Below are positions 7,815-14,891 of a DNA stretch of 64,000 nt, piece by piece. Below the pieces are notes generated by a model, which saw only the letters and a program-made list of their open reading frames with translations, searched no databases and had not been told where the DNA came from. Numbering within the stretch: the stretch's first letter is position 1; each line of letters opens with the position of its first letter. The position numbers and the translations under genes were made by a program. This stretch comes from Mediterranea massiliensis (lineage in GTDB: Bacteria > Bacteroidota > Bacteroidia > Bacteroidales > Bacteroidaceae): contig CATXSD010000002.1 in assembly GCA_958402075.1 (NCBI GenBank), positions 25,292-89,291 of the forward strand, in the 5' to 3' direction.

Positions 7815-9695
7815 ATGAGAAATTTTTTATTCTTATTTTTAGCTTTATCCCAGCCTTTATTTTTATGGGCGCAATCAGAACTTCCGTTGCTGAGTCCATC
7901 GGAAAATCTGAAGGCTCAAGTAAAAGTAGACACACGAAACGTCTCAATATCACTATTTTCGGAAAATCAAAAATTAATTGAAGTCAAAACAATCCAGTTT
8001 GAACTTGACAAAAATACCATTCAAGGGGAATGGAATCTGAAGAAATATACAACAGATCAAGTAAGAAGCAGCTGGCAACCGCTTTATGGCGAAAACAATC
8101 ACATAATGGATTGTTACAACAGCATGACTTTACAATTGGCTTCAACAGGCAACAATAAGGACATGACTGTAGACATACGCCTTTATGATGAGGGCGTAGC
8201 TTTCAGATACAGTTTTGACAAACTTGACTTTTGGAATAGAACTCTCCTTAAGGAAAACACTGAATTTCTTTTTGATTCAGATTGCGTAACTTGGGCTTCA
8301 GACAGTGCACAGTCTGTTATCTATGAGACGAAACTCACTCAACTTAAAGGGAGCCTTGACAGGCCACAACTTGTAGAAGTTTCCCCCACTAAATATGTAG
8401 CTGTTGGAGAGGCTGCATTGATAGACTATTCCAGAATGAAACTGAAGAAAAGTGATAACGGCATAGGATTGCAATCTGATTTATCTGGGAAAGTAGAACT
8501 CGACTTGGCTGACTACAAATCGCCCTGGCGTTATGTAATGGTAGGGAATAACCCCGGCGAAATAGTACAAAACAATTATTTTGTCTTAAATTTAAATGAG
8601 CCTAACAAGCTTGAGCGCACAGATTGGATAAAACCGGGGAATGTCATTCGCGAAGTTACGCTTACCACTCAAGGTGGTATGGCCTGCATTGATTTTGCTG
8701 CAGCCAACGGAATAGAATATGTTGAATACGATGCCGGCTGGTATGGCCCAGAAAATGATCCCCAGTCAGATGCAACAACTGTAACTGTAGACCCTGCAAG
8801 ATCAAAAGGTGAACTCAATTTACAGAAAGTGATAGACTATGCAAACAACAAAGGGATAGGCATCATTCTTTATGTAAACATGAAGGCTTTAAAAAACCAA
8901 CTTGACGAAATTCTCCCTCTATACCATAAATGGGGAATAAAGGGAGTAAAGTACGGATTCGTTGACGTTGGAGACCAATATTCCACATCCTGGCTTCACC
9001 ATGCCGTGAGAAAAGCGGCCAAATATGAACTCATGGTCGATATACATGATGAATACCGCCCTACAGGCTATTCCAGAACATATCCCAACCTTATGACTCA
9101 AGAAGGTATTCGTGGAGATGAGGAAAGTCCTTCGCTCCAGCAAACTGTATATACATTCTTCAGTCGCATGATATGTGGCGCCGGTGATTACACCAACTGT
9201 TATTTTGCAGATCGAATCACATCCGAAAAAATGGGTGGGCGTGCGGCTCAGTTGGCCAAGAAGATTGCAATCTATAGTCCATGGCAATTTATCTATTGGT
9301 ATGACCGCCCCTATGGCTCCCCTGTGAAAGTCGGCGGAGCCAATTCGTCCGAATCTATCATAAAGACAGACGAAATAACCCATTTCTATTGTTCCATTCC
9401 AACTGTGTGGGACGAGTCAAGGTTTCTGGAAGGTGAGATGGGAGATTACGCAGTCGTAGCCCGCCGTTCAGGGGCCAACTGGTATATTTCGGTGTTGAAT
9501 GCCGGAAATGAAAAGAATATAGAAATTGACCTGGCTTCCTTGGTTGACATAAATCACTGTAAAGCGATATTCTATTATCAACCTTCAGAAAAGGGCAAGG
9601 GGAAAGTCGCTACAAAGAAATATGATAAACTTCAAGAGAAAATTTCTTTTAGCGTTCTGAAAAATTCTGGATGTGTACTGCACATCAAGCATTAA
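7815..9695 (+). CDS. Glycoside hydrolase family 97 (SusB-like) protein
   Basis: A 626-residue secreted or periplasmic glycosidase (signal peptide MRNFLFLFLALSQPLFLWAQ). The GH97 N-terminal beta-domain (LLSPSENLKAQVKVDTRN, VDIRLYDEGVAFRYSF) is followed by a (beta/alpha)8 catalytic domain at about 285-530 (YVEYDAGWYG, WGIKGVKYGFVDVGDQ, DIHDEYRPTGYSRTYPNLMT, EGIRGDEES) and a C-terminal beta domain. GH97 contains inverting alpha-glucosidases such as SusB and retaining alpha-galactosidases. Here the strand that carries the nucleophile Asp in the retaining group reads VKYG, with Gly, as in the inverting group, so an inverting alpha-glycosidase is more likely. The substrate is unassigned. It lies in the PUL after susD and probably acts on imported oligosaccharides. 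Confidence 0.92.
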   Translation: MRNFLFLFLALSQPLFLWAQSELPLLSPSENLKAQVKVDTRNVSISLFSENQKLIEVKTIQFELDKNTIQGEWNLKKYTTDQVRSSWQPLYGENNHIMDCYNSMTLQLASTGNNKDMTVDIRLYDEGVAFRYSFDKLDFWNRTLLKENTEFLFDSDCVTWASDSAQSVIYETKLTQLKGSLDRPQLVEVSPTKYVAVGEAALIDYSRMKLKKSDNGIGLQSDLSGKVELDLADYKSPWRYVMVGNNPGEIVQNNYFVLNLNEPNKLERTDWIKPGNVIREVTLTTQGGMACIDFAAANGIEYVEYDAGWYGPENDPQSDATTVTVDPARSKGELNLQKVIDYANNKGIGIILYVNMKALKNQLDEILPLYHKWGIKGVKYGFVDVGDQYSTSWLHHAVRKAAKYELMVDIHDEYRPTGYSRTYPNLMTQEGIRGDEESPSLQQTVYTFFSRMICGAGDYTNCYFADRITSEKMGGRAAQLAKKIAIYSPWQFIYWYDRPYGSPVKVGGANSSESIIKTDEITHFYCSIPTVWDESRFLEGEMGDYAVVARRSGANWYISVLNAGNEKNIEIDLASLVDINHCKAIFYYQPSEKGKGKVATKKYDKLQEKISFSVLKNSGCVLHIKH

Positions 9696-9719
9696 CATTC
9701 CAAATATAGCATAACGAAT

Positions 9720-9878
9720 ATGGCAACACTGAAACTGAAGAAGACCTACAGAGTTATGGCAATCCGAGAAGTTCATACGAACGGCCTACCTCTCCATGGA
9801 TATACGACAGCAATTCGACCTTCGTCGCACATTGTGGTCAATATCGCCTATCACGACAACTTCCATATTCCAACCTAA
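9720..9878 (+). CDS. Short unidentified reading frame (52 codons), possibly a gene remnant
   Basis: An ATG at 9720 opens a 52-residue frame starting MATLKLKKTYRVMAIREV, with GLPLHGYTTAIRPSSHIVVN later, and ending at a TAA at 9876-9878. It fills most of the 294-bp gap between the GH97 and beta-helix genes. I do not recognise a family and see no signal peptide or strong ribosome-binding site. It may be a small protein, a decayed fragment of a larger enzyme, or chance. Confidence 0.2.
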   Translation: MATLKLKKTYRVMAIREVHTNGLPLHGYTTAIRPSSHIVVNIAYHDNFHIPT

Positions 9879-9989
9879 AGCGTCCACAAATAGATATTCA
9901 TCAAAAACCAACATCAAAACCAGCCAGTTAATAGAATTCACCATTTATATATTCCATGAAATAAAATCAGTTAGACTAAATTTTGTAAC

Positions 9990-12122
9990 ATGATGAAGAC
10001 GAACAATAAAATATTATGGGTGCTGATCATATTTCTAATACCACTTACAGCATTTGCCGAAAAGCGCACCTATTATGTGTCAACAAAAGGAAATGATCAG
10101 GCAGCCGGGACATTGAGAAATCCCTTCAAAACAATACAAAAAGCACTGGAAACGGCCAACGCAAACCAAGCGGATACCGTGGAGATACTTTTCAGGGGTG
10201 GTTCGTACCAACTTATAGAAAGTGTAATAATTAAAGGCAAAAACATTGTTCTCCGCCCTTATAATTCTGAAAAGGTGTCGTTTACAGGCAGCATATCTAT
10301 TGAAGGAAACAGGATAAAGTCTGTAAAAGACAAAGCCGTCAGATCGCGCATTCAGGATGCCGTAAAAGACAAGGTAAAGGAAATAGACGTCAAGTCGATG
10401 GGTGTAGAACTGGCCGGCATCTCCCCTAAAGGTTTTGGCCGTGCGGCCCTTCCCTCCTGGAGCGAACTGTTCGTGAACGGCAAACCACAACATCTGTCAA
10501 GATGGCCCAATGACAGTACTGTACTGATTGGTAAGGTACATTGCACAGGCGACATTCCACGCAACCAGAAGTTTGGCCTTGGTGATCCTGTATTCGAATA
10601 CCTGGAAGATCGTCCGTCATCGTGGAAGTCGACCAAGGATGTGTGGATTGCCGGCTATTTCGCCTATGGATATGCAGACGACATGATTCCTGTAAAATCG
10701 ATCAACCCGTCTGAGAAGACAATCACCGCCGCCATCCCTACCATGTACGGTTTTCTTACCGGAGCATCTTTCCGCCGTTGGTACGCATTGAACCTTATAG
10801 AGGAAATAGATGAACCGGGTGAATATGTCATTGACAAGGAACAAGGAAAGATATATTTCCTTCCCGAAGACACACGGCTAAACAATATAAATATTTCGAT
10901 TCTGGAGGAACCGCTATTCTATATCGAAGACTCCGAAAACATACTGATACAAGGTTTTACCTTCGAATACTCTCGTGGCATGGGAGTATATATGGATACT
11001 TCGGACCATATAAAAATCGACAATTGTATTTTCAGGAATTTGGGTTATGTAGCCGTATCCATCGGACGGGGGGATTTGCCCAATGGCAACATTTACAAGG
11101 CACAACATGAATCAGACAAGGAATTCGCAGAGGGTGTAGGGGGAGTGATCGGCACATTGTCAAGCCGGCTGTATGATGACCGGCTGTTCAACAGACACGC
11201 CGGTAAAAACAATGGAGTAACCAACTGCGTAATATACCAAGTAGGTTCTGGTGGCATCAGCCTTGGTGGAGGAGACCGAAAGACATTGACGCCAGCAAAC
11301 AATTATGTAGAGAATTGTCAAATCTATGATTTCAACCGAATCGAGAAATCGTATCGGCCAGGCATTTCGATTGATGGAGTAGGAAACCATGTGAAGAACT
11401 GCGAAATATTCAATGCTCCCAGCATGGCCATACTGATAAACGGAAACGATCACATGATAGAATATTGTGACATACATCACGTTTGCGAAGAAGTGGATGA
11501 CCAGGGTGCTCTATATTATGGCCGTGACCCTTCCGAACGTGGATTGAAAGTCAGGTACTGCTATTTCCATCATTTTGATTCTCAACACCGGGTTTCTGCA
11601 ACCTACCACGATGATGGCGCTTGCGGCATGGAAGTTTATGGATGCATCTATTATCAGGCGGGAACGATGCCCGTCCTGATTGGCGGCGGACATGACAACG
11701 TATACAGGAACAACATCTTTGTCGATATGCCACTGGCCATCTATATTGACAATCGCATGCAAAATTGGTCCAAAAATTCACTGGACAAAGGCGGAATCTT
11801 TGACCAGCGTCTGCAAACTGTAAAATACGATCAGCCTCCTTACAGCAAGGCATACCCCCTACTGGCCGATTACTGGAAGGGAGACCCAAGTTTTCCTCGG
11901 AACAATCTGATCGAGGGCAATCTGTTCTACAAAGTTGAGAAATTGTTGTCCGGATCATTGTCCTATGCCAACTGGTATAACAACTACATGGCCCAAAAAA
12001 ATCCTGGATTCAAAAACGAACAAAACATTCTTGAGGGTTTTATTGAGAATGCATCAGTCTTTGACAAGATTGAGCATTTTCAGCCCATACCTTTTGAAAA
12101 AATCGGTTTTAAATTAAAATAG
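9990..12122 (+). CDS. Secreted right-handed parallel beta-helix protein (possible glycosidase or polysaccharide lyase)
   Basis: A 710-residue protein with a signal peptide (ILWVLIIFLIPLTAFAE) followed by YYVSTKGNDQAAGTLRNPFK, the N-terminal signature of parallel beta-helix carbohydrate enzymes. Helix coils follow (NILIQGFTFEYSRGMGVYMD, HIKIDNCIFRNLGYVAVSIG, NYVENCQIYDFNRIEKSYRP, HVKNCEIFNAPSMAILINGN). The stretch DDQGALYYGRDPSERGLKVR resembles a conserved segment of GH141-like and related beta-helix proteins, but I cannot assign a CAZy family with certainty. It lies in the same orientation after GH97 as the last gene of the PUL and likely works on the same glycan. No catalytic residue is claimed. 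Confidence 0.85.
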   Translation: MMKTNNKILWVLIIFLIPLTAFAEKRTYYVSTKGNDQAAGTLRNPFKTIQKALETANANQADTVEILFRGGSYQLIESVIIKGKNIVLRPYNSEKVSFTGSISIEGNRIKSVKDKAVRSRIQDAVKDKVKEIDVKSMGVELAGISPKGFGRAALPSWSELFVNGKPQHLSRWPNDSTVLIGKVHCTGDIPRNQKFGLGDPVFEYLEDRPSSWKSTKDVWIAGYFAYGYADDMIPVKSINPSEKTITAAIPTMYGFLTGASFRRWYALNLIEEIDEPGEYVIDKEQGKIYFLPEDTRLNNINISILEEPLFYIEDSENILIQGFTFEYSRGMGVYMDTSDHIKIDNCIFRNLGYVAVSIGRGDLPNGNIYKAQHESDKEFAEGVGGVIGTLSSRLYDDRLFNRHAGKNNGVTNCVIYQVGSGGISLGGGDRKTLTPANNYVENCQIYDFNRIEKSYRPGISIDGVGNHVKNCEIFNAPSMAILINGNDHMIEYCDIHHVCEEVDDQGALYYGRDPSERGLKVRYCYFHHFDSQHRVSATYHDDGACGMEVYGCIYYQAGTMPVLIGGGHDNVYRNNIFVDMPLAIYIDNRMQNWSKNSLDKGGIFDQRLQTVKYDQPPYSKAYPLLADYWKGDPSFPRNNLIEGNLFYKVEKLLSGSLSYANWYNNYMAQKNPGFKNEQNILEGFIENASVFDKIEHFQPIPFEKIGFKLK

Positions 12123-12204
12123 AGGTTATTTCCAGTTTCAGACAACAGCATCTTGAAAATCACATAATCACCTCAATAAACTTTACAGTCTTACCTAACT
12201 TTGT

Positions 12205-12253
12205 AATCCGTTGGCAGAATGTTTCCTGGCTAAAGGTCATTCTCCAACGGATT
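12205..12253 (+). terminator. Strong hairpin after the beta-helix gene
   Basis: AATCCGTTGGCAGAATG (12205-12221) pairs with CATTCTCCAACGGATT (12238-12253) with one bulged base. It is followed by TCTTATTATTT and lies about 80 bp after the stop of the beta-helix gene, so it probably ends the PUL transcript. TAACTTTG lies directly before it. Confidence 0.55.
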
Positions 12254-12371
12254 TCTTATTATTTCCGACAGGCAAGTTAGACATTCCACGCATTGCCTGC
12301 ACCATTGCGGCGGCAATCGGACAGGAATCCCCGTCGACAAGAAATTGGAAGAGCGGATGTCTACAAGATAC

Positions 12372-12485
12372 GCGGCAATATTTCCTCCCCAAACAAGCAA
12401 TGTCCCCACTCGAAAGAAGCAATGTTTTCCCCCAAAGAAAGCAATGTTTTCCGACACAAAAAGCAATGTTTTCCTGCCATCCCGA
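12372..12485. repeat. 22-bp-period repeat array A (five units)
   Basis: GCAAT or GCAATG recurs at 12375, 12397, 12419, 12441 and 12463, exactly 22 bp apart. The last three units read AAGCAATGTTTTCC or very close to it. The array ends about 12 bp before the -33 element of the sufT operon. Related arrays lie at 26.76, 36.09 and 50.86 kb. Confidence 0.85.
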
Positions 12486-12496
12486 CACACTCCCCT

Positions 12497-12528
12497 TTTG
12501 GTAGTTTCACAAAAAAACCTTAGCTTTG
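12497..12528 (+). promoter_or_regulatory. Bacteroides-type promoter of the sufT-tlpA-lpxH operon
   Basis: TTTG at 12497-12500, a 20-bp spacer, then TAGCTTTG at 12521-12528: a full match to the -33/-7 consensus, placed 26 bp before the ATG at 12555. Confidence 0.7.
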
Positions 12529-12554
12529 CTTCTGAAACAAGAATTGTAAACAAC

Positions 12555-12869
12555 ATGATGACAAAATTTGAAATAGAAGAAAAGATCGTAGCGATGCTCA
12601 AGACCGTGTACGACCCCGAAATACCCGTCAACGTGTACGACCTGGGCCTGATTTACAAGATAGACGTGACGGACGACTTCAACGTCAGCATCGACATGAC
12701 GCTGACGGCGCCCAACTGCCCGGCGGCCGACTTCATCATGGAGGACATCCGCCAAAAGATAGAAAGCATCGACGGCGTGGCCTCGGCCACCATCAACCTG
12801 GTCTTCGAACCCGAATGGGACAAGGACATGATGAGCGAGGAAGCCAAACTGGAACTGGGATTCTTATAA
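12555..12869 (+). CDS. MIP18/DUF59-family (SufT/PaaD-like) iron-sulfur assembly protein
   Basis: A 104-residue cytoplasmic protein made of a single DUF59 domain. It shows the family landmarks VYDPEIPVNVYDLGLIYKID, MTLTAPNCPAAD (with the conserved Cys) and VNLVFEP-like NLVFEPEWDKDMMSEEAK. Relatives help load iron-sulfur clusters onto client proteins. The start is the ATG at 12555 (12558 is equally possible); longer versions of the frame would run through the repeat array and the promoter. It is the first gene of an operon with the TlpA-like and LpxH-like genes, with a 15-bp gap to the next gene. The specific Fe-S client is unknown. Confidence 0.88.
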   Translation: MMTKFEIEEKIVAMLKTVYDPEIPVNVYDLGLIYKIDVTDDFNVSIDMTLTAPNCPAADFIMEDIRQKIESIDGVASATINLVFEPEWDKDMMSEEAKLELGFL

Positions 12870-12884
12870 CCAAAACGACATACC

Positions 12885-14030
12885 ATGAACAAGAAACAAT
12901 TCAGCCTGCTGGCCTGTACGGCCCTGCTCTGCGCCTGCCAGCCCGCACAAAAGCAAACAACCATTACCGGCACACTGACCGGCATGGAGAGCGACACCCT
13001 GATTGTGAACTATTTTGCCGTATCGGATCTGAGCCGCAGCACGATACACCGCGACACCATCGCCTTGCAGAACGGAAGCTTCACCTGCCAGCTGGAGAAC
13101 GACAGCGTGCCGATGGAGGCCTTCTTCTACGCCCAACCCCGTAACGGAGCCGCCGCAGCATCACTCCGCAAAACCATCACAGTTGTAACCTTCCCCGGCG
13201 AAACGGTGGAAGTAAGCGGTTCGATGGACGACTACCACATGAAAGGCAATGCCTTCCACCAGGCTTACGAAGAAGTGCGTGCCCTCTGCAAGCCTTATGA
13301 GGACAAGATGCACGGGATAACGCAAGTCATCATGGGCATGCAAAGTGATGGCACACTGACACCCGAACGCCTCGACTCCCTGCGTCAAATCTATGAGCCG
13401 ATCAATGCCGACATGAAAAAGGTAAAGGAAGACTACATCCGCCAGCATCCTGACGAAGACATCTCCGTTTATCTGATATCCGACTTGGGCAAGGAAGCGG
13501 GCGACCTGCTCGACCTCATCGGCGAGAAGGCACAGAACGGTCCGATGGCTCCCCTCTACAAGGCCATGAAAGAAGCCATCGAGCGGCAGAAAGCCCGCGA
13601 AGAAGCACGCAAGAATATGGTAGAAGGAGCCGTGGCCCCCGACTTCACACTAAAGGACCTCCAGGGCAAAGACCTCACCCTGTCGTCCCTGCGCGGCAAG
13701 TATGTCGTGCTGGACTTCTGGGGAAGCTGGTGCGGCTGGTGCATCAAAGGCATCCCCGACATGAAGAAATACTACGAAAAGTATAAGGACCGCATGGAAA
13801 TACTGGGCGTGGACTGTCGCGACACGGAAGAGAAATGGAAAGCCGCAGTAGAGAAATACGAACTGCCTTGGCTCCACGTACGCAATACGGACGAGACAGA
13901 CATCACGGTAAAGTATGGCATACAAGGCTATCCCACCAAGATTGTCATCGATCCCGAAGGCAAGGTGGCGAAGATTGTGATAGGCGAAGACCCCGCCTTC
14001 TATAAATATCTGGACGAACTGTTCAAATAA
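12885..14030 (+). CDS. TlpA/ResA-family thiol-disulfide oxidoreductase lipoprotein with DUF4369
   Basis: A 381-residue envelope protein. The signal peptide ends in a lipobox (LLCACQ). Residues about 25-120 form a DUF4369-like beta domain (ITGTLTGMESDTLIVNYF), followed by a helical linker at about 125-245 with a charged, coiled-coil-like stretch (AIERQKAREEARKNMVEG). The thioredoxin domain spans about 248-381 (APDFTLKDLQGKDLTLSSLR, VVLDFWGSWCGWCIKGIPDM) and carries the redox pair in CGWC and the cis-Pro region GIQGYPTKIVID. Such proteins reduce or isomerise disulfides in the periplasm; the partner is not evident. It is the second gene of the operon. Confidence 0.92.
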   Translation: MNKKQFSLLACTALLCACQPAQKQTTITGTLTGMESDTLIVNYFAVSDLSRSTIHRDTIALQNGSFTCQLENDSVPMEAFFYAQPRNGAAAASLRKTITVVTFPGETVEVSGSMDDYHMKGNAFHQAYEEVRALCKPYEDKMHGITQVIMGMQSDGTLTPERLDSLRQIYEPINADMKKVKEDYIRQHPDEDISVYLISDLGKEAGDLLDLIGEKAQNGPMAPLYKAMKEAIERQKAREEARKNMVEGAVAPDFTLKDLQGKDLTLSSLRGKYVVLDFWGSWCGWCIKGIPDMKKYYEKYKDRMEILGVDCRDTEEKWKAAVEKYELPWLHVRNTDETDITVKYGIQGYPTKIVIDPEGKVAKIVIGEDPAFYKYLDELFK

Positions 14031-14050
14031 AAACCTAACGAATACGCCTT

Positions 14051-14815
14051 ATGAAGAATGTATATTTCCTCTCTGACGCCCATCTGGGTTCGCGTGCCAT
14101 CGAGCACGGACGTACGCAAGAACGCCGTCTGGTGAACTTTCTGGACAGCATCAAGCACAAGACCTCGGCCGTCTACCTGCTGGGCGACATGTTCGACTTC
14201 TGGTACGAATTCAAGCTGGTGGTGCCCAAAGGCTACACGCGCTTTCTGGGCAAGCTGTCCGAACTGACAGACCTCGGAGTGGAAGTACATTTCTTTACGG
14301 GCAATCATGACATCTGGTGTGGCGACTACCTGACGAAGGAATGCGGCGTCATCCTGCACCGCGAACCGCTGACCACAGAAATCCATGGCAAAGAGTTCTA
14401 TCTGGCCCATGGTGACGGACTGGGCGACCCCGACCGCAAGTTCAAGTTCCTTCGTGCCGTCTTCCACAGTCACACGTTGCAAACCCTGTTCTCCGCGCTT
14501 CATCCCCGCTGGAGTGTGGAACTGGGACTGACATGGGCCAAACACAGCCGCCTGAAGCGGATTGACGGCAAGGAACCGGATTATATGGGAGAAAACGAGG
14601 AACCATTGGTGCTCTACACCAAAGATTACCTCAAAAGCCACCCGGACATCAACTTCTTCATCTATGGCCACCGCCACATCGAGCTGGACTTGATGCTGAA
14701 CGCCAACTCACGCATCATCATCCTGGGTGACTGGATCAATTGCTTCTCCTATGCCGTATTCGACGGCGAACATCTCTTTCTGGAAAACTACATTGAGGGA
14801 GAAACACAATTATAA
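14051..14815 (+). CDS. lpxH: UDP-2,3-diacylglucosamine diphosphatase (LpxH-type)
   Basis: A 254-residue calcineurin-fold metallophosphoesterase. The metal-binding motifs appear in order: SDAHLG (8-13), GDMFDFW (45-51), GNHD (about 81-84), HGDGLGD (about 117-123) and GHRH (about 200-203). LpxH removes UMP from UDP-2,3-diacylglucosamine to give lipid X, the fourth step of lipid A synthesis, on the inner face of the cytoplasmic membrane. Length and the DFW motif match LpxH rather than generic phosphatases. It is the last gene of the operon and is followed by a strong terminator. Assignment rests on motif similarity. Confidence 0.88.
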   Translation: MKNVYFLSDAHLGSRAIEHGRTQERRLVNFLDSIKHKTSAVYLLGDMFDFWYEFKLVVPKGYTRFLGKLSELTDLGVEVHFFTGNHDIWCGDYLTKECGVILHREPLTTEIHGKEFYLAHGDGLGDPDRKFKFLRAVFHSHTLQTLFSALHPRWSVELGLTWAKHSRLKRIDGKEPDYMGENEEPLVLYTKDYLKSHPDINFFIYGHRHIELDLMLNANSRIIILGDWINCFSYAVFDGEHLFLENYIEGETQL

Positions 14816-14819
14816 AATA

Positions 14820-14863
14820 TTAGGCATAAGTTGTGAAACTCGTTCTTCACACCTTATGCCTAA
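14820..14863. terminator. Bidirectional terminator between lpxH and alkaline phosphatase
   Basis: TTAGGCATAAG (14820-14830) pairs with CTTATGCCTAA (14853-14863), with inner GTGAA/TTCAC. It lies between convergent genes. A short direct repeat TAATACCTAA follows twice just downstream. Confidence 0.75.
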
Positions 14864-14891
14864 TACTTAATACCTAATCTTAATACCTAAA

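Larger units (their letters stand above)
12123..12554. other. 432-bp gap: hairpin, 22-bp repeat array and sufT promoter
   Basis: No gene was recognised. In order the gap holds a -7-like TAACTTTG (12196-12203), a strong hairpin (12205-12253), about 120 bp without recognised content, five 22-bp repeat units (12372-12485) and the promoter of the next operon (12497-12528). Open frames crossing it pass through the repeats and are judged non-coding. Confidence 0.6.

Noticed and set aside
9796..9993. 65-codon plus-strand frame before the beta-helix gene
   Set aside because: Low-complexity composition, overlaps the next start, and no recognised family.
12372..12485. Repeat array considered as a CRISPR array
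   Set aside because: The 22-bp period leaves no room for 30-bp spacers, units are palindromic and degenerate, there are at most five, and no cas genes are nearby.
12345..12554. N-terminal extension of the SufT-like protein through the repeat array
   Set aside because: The extension is encoded by the 22-bp repeats and the promoter; the DUF59 domain begins right after the ATG at 12555.
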